Assembly: GCA_021292105.1 (NCBI GenBank)
Contig: CM037874.1
Location: forward strand, 13,245,115 to 13,309,114
Direction: 5' to 3'
Length of the DNA: 64,000 nucleotides
Source: Anadara kagoshimensis
Lineage: Eukaryota > Mollusca > Bivalvia > Arcoida > Arcidae
This document shows positions 46,589 to 58,400 of the stretch, one piece after another. The translations under genes were made by a program, and so were the position numbers. The notes beneath the pieces were generated by a model. It was not told where the DNA came from and did no database searches. It saw nothing but the letters and a program-made list of their open reading frames with translations. Within the stretch, counting starts at the first letter, position 1, and every line of letters begins with the position of its first letter.

Positions 46589-46884
46589 AGACAGATCCGT
46601 ACTGTATATATATATATGTATTATAATTTATTAATTAATTACGTATTTACTATCTTATATATTGCTGTAGTATAACAAATTTACTCACACATATTGTGTG
46701 AAGGATTGTGAATTCTATGGAAATAAAACACATTACGGCGGCCGCCGGTAGTTATTGACATGGTCGTGTCTGGAAATAAAACGATAAACATAGCAATAAA
46801 CAAACAATGTTCAAAGAAATATAGGAGCAAGAGATGCATATTTGTGATGAATTCAAAGCAAATATGGTTATACATATTAATTGG

Positions 46885-47110
46885 ATTGATAGATTGAATG
46901 GATGGAGTTTGACGTTCCAGTCGAGAATATTTCAGTTACAAGATAAGATAACTTTATTAACCAATCAAGGAGCTATTACTGGCATGATAATCAGTAATCA
47001 TCACAGTATTGTTGATAAGTTTGATGTGTCTGTGTCCATTATTTCCCCGGATATATTTGACGTCCCATAATTCCATGATTCCCAATTTTGATTATACACA
47101 TAACAACATA
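46885..47110. mobile_element. SINE-tail remnant next to a fragment of the satellite-seeding repeat
   Basis: 46885-46935 (GGATGGAGTTTGACGTTCCA, GTCGAGAATATTTCAG) is the reversed SINE tail. 46995-47110 (TGATAAGTTTGATGTGTCTG, GATATATTTGACGTCCCATA) is an internal piece of the dispersed repeat without its tail monomer. Confidence 0.6.
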
Positions 47111-47332
47111 CCTGTCCATGTTCAAATCTCAATCCAAAACCAAAGAAAAAGGTTGAAAACTAACATAGTAAGTTATATACAGGAAATTCCACCTTTGAAA
47201 TCAGAACTGAATAAAGCATAAATGAATACATACAATGTGTAAATACATCATATTGGATTTTTCTACTTTGAAAATATTGTAAAACATACCCAGAGGTGTG
47301 GTAGAAGAGAATCAACCAATCCAGGAAAATAT

Positions 47333-47344
47333 TTACCGTGTCGT
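47333..47344 (-). CDS. C-type lectin exon 5 (last four codons and stop)
   Basis: Acceptor gattttcag followed by ACG ACA CGG TAA, completing ...EKYTPTTR. The rest of the exon would be 3' UTR. Support is the good acceptor and matching phase; an ending by read-through of exon 4 is the alternative. Confidence 0.5.
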   Translation of the reverse strand, partial: TTR

Positions 47345-50300
47345 CTGAAAATCATAGAAAATAAATAGGTACTAGTAAATAAATGGTATATCTATCAATA
47401 AACATTCTAAGCGCTCATATAATACCTACATATTATATACACGTTGTGTATATAATATTTTATTTAACATTTCCAATGAGGTTATTTAAAATAATAAAAA
47501 CCAAAACTTTATGTGGAAAAATACATTTTACCACAGAAAACCGCGGGACTATGTTACGACATATTTTCTGTAGTATTGACGTAATTCTTTACATTTGACA
47601 AATCGGAGATTCCCCAATGACGTCACAATGAGAAGTCCGACTAAAAGTGCACGTGTACTTTACCGCCAATGTTTTATCTAACATTAGACTAGTTTTTCTG
47701 TCTGATTTGACAAAATACAAGTTTTATGGAACACGTATGATACAGGATCTTGTATCACCACACTGTGTGGTGATACAACATTGGCGGTAAAGAACACGTG
47801 CACTTATCATTGGGAAATCATTACTACAGAACATGTCATAACATAGTTCAGTGTTTTTTTATGGTTCATTTGTTTCCCAATTAGTACGCTATGATAAAGC
47901 TTGTTTTAATAATACGAGAACTATATACGTCGAAGCAAGCTGCTTACAAATAAATTATTGAGCAGGGATATCGTAAGTCTAGCCTTATCAACACTCGAAA
48001 ACTTTTATGGTCGTCATCACAATATTATTGATAAGAACGATATTTCTGTATCCAAAATGACCTTGAATATTTTCAATTTTAATTTTACACGTGATGGGTA
48101 CAGCTAGATAAACAGGAAATGTTTACCTTTCCGGAATACCTGATTTCACTTCTCTTGTGGCGGCTCACGTGTTTCACTTAATTTGATAAAAAAATTAAAG
48201 TGTTTACTCTGGTTTGGAATTGGGATTTCGACCAAGATCGGTATGTTTGTTTTTTATTTCATATTGAAACAATATTGATTCTAACAAGAAATATATGACA
48301 TGGGTATTGTTACTCCATGTCATTGGTCTTTGCTTTTTACAAGTATCTTTGCTTAATTTAACTGTAAACTAACTGATACTGTCAGTCGAACCCGATATTT
48401 TCTCCTCGCCCTGTATCATTCCGTACCGGACACATATTTACAGCATGTTACTCTTTTATCCTACGAACTATTCCACAGTTTTCAAAATCCTTATCCAGTT
48501 TATTTTCCTTTAAGTATTGTCATAGGAATCTAGCAGCCTTTACGTTGGCTTTCATTGTCTCGTTTTAAAACAACATCTTCAGGATATCGTTTACAAGTAT
48601 TTACGTTGGCCATTTTGGTTGACAATGACGTTAGCGACAGGAGACGCGCCGATCACCCTCCCGATATGAGCCTCACAAACACAGTATTTGTGCACGTGTG
48701 GCTAATTACGGAATGATATGGGTTCGTCATGTGATTGATTTTAGCCAATCACTTTCATAGAATTAAGTCAGAGGTAGCGTAATGTATTATACAGAATGTA
48801 TTTACTAACCGGCGTGTACTTTTCACAAATAAAGAGACGCCTTGTACTGCAATCGTCATCATCCCACTTGAAGTCAAATTGTCGATATAACCCCAAACAG
48901 TCTTGCCTGTCTTCAAAGTTGTTTGGCTGGCCTGGATTCCAATCAGTAAAACTAAGATCAAACTTCCCCGCCCCACTATACACCCACCTGCCTTCCTCAG
49001 ATTCATCTGTCCCGTCTATCCAGAAATTATTAGTTGCTGTCAAAATAATTTTTAACAATTTTATGTATGCATCAATATATAACAGAAATATTATGTTTCA
49101 AATAGAATAAAATCAAAAACGAACATACTAATCCATGTCCGAATCAAATTCCAGAAGCAAAGTAAAAACTTTGGAACTGAAAAGTTAGGTTAGTCAAGTG
49201 AACTTTCACCAGGGAAGTGAGGTCGGGTGCTCCGAAAGGGTAAGCACCTCCTGTTTAGCTAGCTACATCCGCCACATGTGTAATCAAAACTGTGAAAGGA
49301 ACATGAAACTATGGGATGTCAAATACATCTATGACAACCCTGAACACAGAGACATCAAAATTATCAATAATACCGTTCATTAAACATAAAATTATACACC
49401 CATGAAGAACAAACCAAGAATTTGAACACACGCAACGGGTATAGCTAGCTAAACAGAATGTTTTTATCCTTGCGGAGCACCCGGTCTCACTTCACTGAGC
49501 TAACCTAAATTGGCACTTTTGAAGTTCATATTTTGATTAGGGATTGTAATTTGAATATGAATTGGTATGTTTAGTTCTTTATCATAGATCAGATTAAGTG
49601 ATACAATATTGCTTCATTTAATTTTTACAAAACATTCCGATGATAAATGTAATTAAAACATTTGAAAAGGGCATGACCATCTTTTACGACGTATTAAAAA
49701 ATTAAACAATTTGAAAATAATTGTTTATTTTGATACAACAGTTATAAGCATTAAACAGTCTTTTATTTAAGATAAAGGCATTAGTGTTTAGAAAGTAAAA
49801 CATTAGCCAAAATGCGTACATTTATAACTTTTTGATAAGCGAAGTTAAGTTTTTTTCTTTCAAATTGTCATTTGTCGAAGCTGTTTGACAAAAGTGAGGA
49901 CCTCAATATTTCTATTATCAACTTTTCTTTTCTATGCAACAATATATCTGCTTCTCATGCTTATGGTGTATTTGTTTCACAATTAATACGCTATTGTAGA
50001 GCTTGTTCTCACTACAGGAACTTTATACATCGAAGCAAGCTGCTTACAACTAAATTGTTGACATAATGATATTGCAAATCTAGACTTATCAAAACCCTCA
50101 AAAAGTTTTATGGCCGTCATCACAATATTGTGATAAATTCATAAAAAACATACCGATCCATACATTCCATGAATTCGTATGACAGTTTGGAAACGTGCTG
50201 TTTTTTACATTGATCATACTTATAATTGACAGAACGTGCCCGCATTTTTTTCCTGTATTTTAACATTTATCATACTTACAGTTGACAGAACGTGCCCGCA

Positions 50301-53300
50301 TTTTTGCTGTATTTTACATTTATCATACTTATAATTGACAGAACGTGTCCGCATTTTTTCCTGTATTTTAACATTTATCATACTTACAGTTGACAGAACG
50401 TGTCCGCATTTTTGCTGTATTTTACATTTATCATACTTATAGTTGACAGAACGTGCCCGCATTTCTGCTGTATTTTACATTTATCATACTTACAGTTGAC
50501 AAAACGTGTCCGCATTTTTGCTGTATTTTACATTTATCATACTTATAGTTGACAGAACGTGCCCGCATTTTTGCTGTATTTTACATTTATCATACTTACA
50601 GTTGACAGAACGTGACCGCATTTTGTTGTATTTTACATTTATCATACTTACAGTTGACAGAACGTGCCCGTATTTTTGCTGTATTTTTACATTTATCATA
50701 CTTGCAGTTGACAGAACGTGCCCGTATTTTTGCTGTATTTTTACACTTATGATACTTACAGTTGACAGAATGTGCCCGCTCTTTTGCTGTATTTTTACAT
50801 TTACATACTTACATACTTACAATGGGGTTCGCCGCTGTACCACGTGATCAATACCTCTTAACATTTGTGCGGAACATTTTGGAAAACGTCAACGTCACAA
50901 ATTCCCGGAATAACGTTGTTTTTACGGGAAAACGTCATATTGTGCGATTCCATGTCCATTAGAAACAAGCGTTTCGCAGACACGTTAGAGGGTATCATGT
51001 GGTACAGCGGCGAACCCCATTGACAGAACGTGCCTGCATTTTTGCAGTATTTATATATTTATAATACTTACAGTTGACAGAACGTGCCCGCATTTGTTCC
51101 TGTATTTTAACTTTTATCACACTTGCAGTTGACAGAATGTGTCCGCATTTTCGCTGTATTTATACATTTATCATACTTACAGTTGACAGATCGTGCCCGC
51201 ATTTTTTGCTGTATTTTACATTTATGATACTTACAGTTGACAGATCGTGCCCGCATTTTTGCTGTATTTTTATATTTTTTTTTTTATATTTTTTTTATTT
51301 TTGTAAAGCAAACATGAAATATCATAGTTCTACATAATTGTTATATACAATCATAATACAATATATACAATATACAGATTTTCTGCATGGTTATCCAATA
51401 CATGTCAATAGTGAAAAAAAATTAAATTAGAACACTGTAAATATATTTCCAAAACCTATCAAAAATTTCCAATTTTCCCAAATTGCTTAATCTTATTCTT
51501 TCTAATGCTATATTATAGTTCAATTTTGTTTTTAAACTGTTAAAATTTAATTTGCTATCATTTGATCTGGCGTTTATATATAATTTCTTACTAGGATAAA
51601 TATGAAGTTTAAAGGTTTTAATTTTTCCGAAATGTAAGGGTTACCGAAAATAGCCGTTTTAGGATTTTATTTCTAAATTTATTCCATTATTTTCAAATAA
51701 ATTTTCTAATTTCTCCCAAAGATTATAAACATGTTGACACTCCCAAAACAAATGTACTATATTTTCCGCAAATGTGTTACAAAATTTACATTTATCATCT
51801 GTTCTTATTCCATTTTTTTTTCAGATAACTATTTGTTGCTAAAATGTTATTATTTATTCTATACTGAAACCATTGGAGATAAGTATTTTTGGTTGTATAA
51901 AAAGGTATACTATTGTAAATTTTCCATTCTTTATCTCCAATGTTAAACTCTAATTTCCATTTTATTTCACTTGTCTGTATTTTGTTTGTCTTAATTAAAC
52001 ATAAGTACATGTCTTTAGCGCCTTTTTTAGATTTAAAAATTATTTTTAAGTGAAACGGTATAAACGGGTTTATTGTTTTAATGTTGTTGGGGTGTATCTT
52101 AAGTGTTTTTATATACTCTTTAATTGAATTTATAAGACTTTTATACTCTAGAAAATTTGTTTTGATGTTGTATTTTAGTTTAAAAAAGTTTCATAATTCA
52201 GTAATTTGTTGGTTTTCATCTATTAAATCTTTTATGAAAACGATATTATTTTTCAAATATTCTTTATAAAGTATTGTTTCATTGTTTATTTTTATATTTA
52301 TATTACACCATATGCACGAAGATTCAATGTCGTTCCAGTTTTGAGGACTGATTTTTATTTGTAAAATAGACCATGCTTCCAAAACATCTTTCCAAAATGT
52401 ATTTTTAATATTATGTATTTTCTTATTTAAATATTCCACTCCCATAGTGGCAATGTCATTACTTTGAAAATTAAAACTTCTAGATAACCTTAAACATTTA
52501 GAATCACTTTGTAAGAGTCTTCGTATCCAGGTCATTTTTAAGGCTTTGATGAAAGATGTAAGATCGATCATTTTTAACCCTCCCTTCTGATAATTTTGAA
52601 TTATTATATCTCTTTTGATTCTGTCAATTTTATTGTTCCAGATAAAGTCATGAAATAGAGTGTTTAATTTATATATTAACTCATTTGTAGGATTAGGTAA
52701 ACTTATGAATAAGTGATTGAATTTTGAAATAACAAGCGATTTTATTAAAGTAATTTTACCGAGTGGTGTCAAACTTCTCGTTTTCCATATTTGAATTAAT
52801 TTTTCTGCTTGTTTAACTTTTCCATCATAGTTTAAAGATATCATTTTATCTAAATCTACATGAAATTTTATTCCTAATAAGGTAAAAGTATGTCCCCACT
52901 CTAGCTTTAATCGATGATTAAATGTTTCTCCAGAAAATTTTTGCAACCTATCCAAACTGTTTTACATTTATTTATATTGGTATTCAATCCAGAAATTTTG
53001 GCAAAGAAATTTAAAGTTTTTAAAGATTCATCTATAGATTTATAAGACCCATCTAAAAAAGATGTGTCATCAGCAAATTGTGAAATTTTAAATTCTTCTT
53101 TATTTATTGTAATACCTTTGATTTCTTTATTATTTTTTATCATAATACTTAGTATTTCGGCACATATTAAAAAAAGGTAACTTGAAATTGGGTCCCCTTG
53201 TCTCACTCCCCTGCCTACCGCAAAAAATTCTGAGACAATGTTGTTTTGCACTACTGCAGAAGAAATGTTTGTATATAAGATTTTTTCCATCTTTTAATAG

Positions 53301-55368
53301 ACTCCCCAAAATTGAAAAAATCAAGAACCTCGAATAAAAAATCCCACGATACCGAATCATATGCTTTTTGAAAATCAATCAAATATAACATACCAGGTAT
53401 GTTATGGTTTTCAGTATATGTCATTATATCAGCGATTAGCCTAATATTTTCAGCTATGTGTCTACCACTTAAAAAACCAGTTTGGTCCTCTGATATTATT
53501 TTATTTAAGACAGATTTAAAACGTTCTGCTATACAACCAGAAGCTATTTTATATACAACATTTAATAAAGTGATCGGTCTCCAGTTTTGTAAATATTCTC
53601 TCGGCTTATCTCCTTTGGGTATACACATAATAATTCCTTGTTTCTGAGTTATAGACAATTCCCCCTTTATGTAACCTTCATTTATTGACCTTAGTACATA
53701 TATTCCCAAATCTTTCCAAAAAATTTAAAAAATTCTACCGTAAACCCATCAGACCCCGGACTCTTGTTATTTTTCATTTTCTTTAATACAGACAATACTT
53801 CATTATTACTTATTTCTCCCTCCAGTTTTAAATTATCAGTTTGGTTTAGTTTATTTATATCTATCAGTTTAAATTCATTTTTTAAATCTATTTTTTCTGT
53901 CTTTTTTTCTTCATAGAGATTTGCATAAAATGATTTAACTTCATTAAGAATTTCTTTTTGATTAGTTATTTCGTTTCCACTTTTATCTATTAGTCTACTA
54001 ATCGTTTTATTTTCGAAATTATGATTTTCCAAATTAAGAAAGTATTTATTTGGTTTTTCCCCTTCCTCGATCCACTGCACTCTTGATCTTATTATAGTAC
54101 CTTTTAATTTTTCATTTCTAACGGTTTCCAAATTTTCTTTTAAATCCTGCAACACCGATAGGTCTTCTTGGTTTAAATTATTTTTATTTTCTAACTTAAT
54201 ATTTGATTTTTTAAATTAGTTTCTACTTTATTTTTTTCCTTTTTAGTGAAAGATGAGTGTGCAATACATTTTCCTCGGATTTCCATTAAAAGTGTTTCTA
54301 GGAATAGTTGGTCAGATATTGTAAACTGTATATTATCTATATTATTTAAATTATCTAAGTTATATAAAGGTACCATGTATTGTTTAACAGTATCTTTATA
54401 CATCGTTTAATTTTATTAATGAACACCTGATCGCGTAATAAGTTGGCGTTAAATTTCCAAAGGCCCCTACCCTTAACAAAATTATTTGGCTTAAGAGACA
54501 AGATTACCATAGAATGATCCGACCTATAGCTGGGTTCAATTTGAACTTTACATACTTGATTAAATATACTGTCACTTATTAGAAAAAAGTCCAATCGAGA
54601 TTGTTTAAGAGGTTTACTTCTTCTCCATGTATACCTTTTTAAATTAGGATACAGTTTTCTAAAAGGATCAGTCAAATTGTACGTATCTTTAATTTCCAAA
54701 ACCTTTTTCCTAGCCCTTGGGTTATTTATATTTTTATATTTATCCATATCAAGATCAGGTTCTTGTATCAAATTAAAATCTCCACATATAATATTTGTTG
54801 TGCAACTAAGTGTTTCTATATGTCTAACTAATTTTGTATAAAAATCAGGTGAATCATTATTAGGGCCATATAAATTCAGTAAATTAAACCTGAAATTATT
54901 CATTTCTACATCTAATATTAAAAAATTACCATCGGTATCTGTTATTTCTTTATGTATTTTAACATCTGAACCCTTTTGAAAAAGAATACAAACACCCCTA
55001 GCGTTTGATGTATATGCGGAAAAAAAGCTTTTACCATCCCATTGACTTTTTACTGTATTTTCAATTGCATTCGAAAAATGTACATCTTGTAAGCAATAAA
55101 TATGACAATTCATATCTTTAAGGTAACTAAAAACATCGTGCCGTTTCTTAAAATCGGATAAACCTCTACAATTATAAGACAATATTCTAATTACAGTGTC
55201 AAACGTTTTATCATCGCTTTTATCTACACTCATGATTTAAATGATATAATAACAATGCGTTGTAATATATAACAAAAACTTATACATATTCTACATGCAG
55301 TATGAAAGATAACTTATTTACAAAAATACAACTACGTATTTGACTATTCATGTTTGCTTGCATTATGC

Positions 55369-55436
<68 letters not shown>

Positions 55437-58400
55437 TGGAAGTGGAAGAATTGTATTAACAATAAGGTGTTGCTAATACAGGCGCCTTTCCCTAGAATAA
55501 CGGGATACATTAAGTATTTGATAGTGTGCTTATATACAAGTAAAATATCTATACTAACAAAATCATGTCATTTCGGCCGCAAGGATAACATAACAAAGGG
55601 TAAATCAGTGAATACTTGATACAAGTATTACAGTAAGTATTACTTATTATATAACCTATTATGATATACTCGTACTTCAAGAAAACAATAAATGTATACA
55701 TATACCTATATACATACACTTGTGTGCGCGAGTGTATGTGTGTGAGTGCGCGTATGTGTATGTGTCGCGCATTTCGGGCCGATATTACTCTATCCTTTTT
55801 TGTGTAGTACTATCTTTTGTATGTGCAAATTTTGAATATTTACAAAATAGTACAAAAGTAGCACATAACAATTATGATAGATAAATTGATATTTGTATAT
55901 GAAGAGGAAAAACAATATTAAAAAAACCGCAACGTACATGTGCGCGCGTATTTCGGGCCGATATTACTCTATCCTTTTTGTGTAGTACTATCTTTTGTAT
56001 GTGCAAATTTTGAAATTTACAAAATAGAACAAAAGTAGCACATAACAATTATGATAGATAAATTGATATTTGTAGATGAAGAGGGGAAAAAACAATATTA
56101 AAAAACCGCAACGTACATGTGCGCGCGTATTTCGGGCCGATATTACTCTATCTACTATCTTTTGTATGTGCAAATTTTGAATATTTACAAAATAGTACAA
56201 AAGTAGCACATAACAATTATGATAGATAAATTGATATTTGTATATGAAGAGGAAGAAAAAAAAAACAATATTAAAAAACCGCAACGTACATGTGCTTTTA
56301 TATTTTGTATTTTTATATTTATCATACTTACAGTTGACAGAACATGCCCGCAGTTTTGCTGTATTTTTACATTTATCATACTTACAGTTGACAGAACGTG
56401 CCCGCATTTTTGCTGTAATTTTACATTTATGATACTTACAGTTGACAGAATGTGTCCGCATTTTTGCTGTATTTTTCCATTTATCATACTTACAGTTGAC
56501 AGAACGTGCCCGCATTTTTTCCTGTATTTTAACATTTATCATACTTACAGTTGACAGAACATGCCCGCAGTTTTGCTGTATTTTTACATTGATGATACTT
56601 ACAGTTGACAGAATGTGTCCGCATGTTTGCTGTATTTTTACATTTATCATACTTACAGTTGACAGAACGTGACCGCTCTTTTGCTGTATTTTTACATTTA
56701 TGATACTTGCAGTTGACAGAACGTGACCGCTCTTTTGCTGTATTTTTACATTTATGATACTTGCAGTTGACAGAATGTGTCCGCATTTTTGCTGTATTTT
56801 TACATTTGTCATACTTACAGTTGACAGAACGTTACCGCTGTTTTGCTGTATTTTTACATTTATCATACTTACAGTTGACAGAACGTGACCGCATTGTTGT
56901 TGTATTTTTACATTTATCATACTTACAGTTGACAGAACGTGACCGCTCTTATGATGTATTTTTCCATTTATCATACTTACAGTTGACAAAACGTGACCGC
57001 ATTTTTGCTGTTTTTTTCCATTTATCATACTTACAGTTGACAGAACGTACCCGCTCTTTTGCTGTATTTTTACATTTATTATACTTACAGTTAACAGAAC
57101 GTGACCGCTCTTTTGCTGTATTTTTACATTTATCATACTTACAATTGACAGAACGTGTCCGCATTTTTGCTGTATTTTTACATTTTTCATACTTACAGTT
57201 GACAGAACAAGCCTGCATTGTTGCTGTATTTTTCCATTTATCATACTTACAGTTGGCAGAACAAGCCTGCATTTTTGCTGTATTTTTACATTTATCATAC
57301 TTACAGTTGACAGAATGTGTCCGCATTTTGTTGTATTTTACATTTATTATACTTACAGTTGACAAAACATGATCGCATTTTTGCTGTATTTTTACATTTA
57401 TCATACTTACAGTTGACAGAACGTGCCCGCATTTTTAGGTACTCATTCTCATGTCTACTGTTTATTCTCACAAGAGACCCACCAGTAGCTTTACATAAAT
57501 CCTGAAAATAATAAAGTATGGAATATGTTGTCTACAAAACTAGCATCAGTGTGATAAATACAGAATCGGAATTATCGTAATATGTTATCTTGTCCAAGCA
57601 TTTTCTCGTTGTTATGTGTAAATCAGCTTAATGCTTAATGACTTTGTGCTGTGCCAAAATTCTAACTTTGTCCGATATACAGTATAACCTGCTATAGAGG
57701 CCACCTCTATATAAAGTCCGCCTGTCTATAGCAACCGGTCTGAAGTATCCCCAATGGATTTTACTATATAATGACCCTGTATATAAAGTACACCTGTCTA
57801 ATGTGAATAGTGTCCACCCTTTTCAGTCCCAAATGACTTCTCAACCTGTCTATAAAGTCCACTTTTTCAATCAACTTTTTAAGTCTTTAGATTTTTATAA
57901 TTTCTTAAAATTTGTGCAAAAATCAACTTTATTCTTACATTCTTAATGCATGAAGATAAGAAATATATATTTATTATTATTACAAATCTGACAAGTTTTA
58001 AAATTTTCCATTGTAAAGAGTATAGTTTTGAGTTATAATAAGTAAAATTTAAAAAAAAATTTAAAGTTATTATTTTCATGTCATTGACTGAAGCCATTTA
58101 ACCAGAAGGTAGAAATAGCCTTTGTTATCTACAGGTAAGTATGTTTTCTATATATATATTATCTTAATTAGTGACACCCTGCTTCTTAAGAAACCAAAGA
58201 CAATAAGTCAAAGTGTATACCAATACAGTAACCATGTAATCAGATGATTAAATATACTTTTCAAATATTTTCTATAATTAACTCTGAAAAGTCAATAAAA
58301 AACTTTTTATGAAAAAACTATAATGAAAATCATTTATTAACAAATTTAAGAAAATACATGTTTGTAGTATCTAAATATGTACTACATATGTTTCACTGAT

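Larger units (their letters stand above)
51272..56297 (-). mobile_element. Tx1/L1-like LINE inserted in the 54-bp minisatellite
   Basis: Minus-strand LINE: A-rich 3' tail (51272-51307) joined directly to a minisatellite unit, 3' UTR, an ORF2 with endonuclease, reverse transcriptase and a C-terminal CCHC-like zinc motif (CKFCNTFAENIVHLFWEC, about 51733-51790), and an upstream region with three 179-bp monomers. The repeat resumes on both sides, which is good evidence for insertion. The core to 55233 is sure; extension to 56297 is inferred. ORF2 has at least five frame changes, so the copy is dead. No ORF1 is visible. Confidence 0.82.

Noticed and set aside
55988-57298. 436-codon minus-strand frame with repeated MINVKIQQKCGHVLSTVS
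   Set aside because: A read-through of the 54-bp minisatellite in a frame other than the lectin exon frame; openness follows from the unit being divisible by three.
50203-57435. CRISPR-like array
   Set aside because: No constant repeat plus unique spacer structure: the whole 54-bp unit is repeated and derives from an exon edge in a eukaryotic gene.
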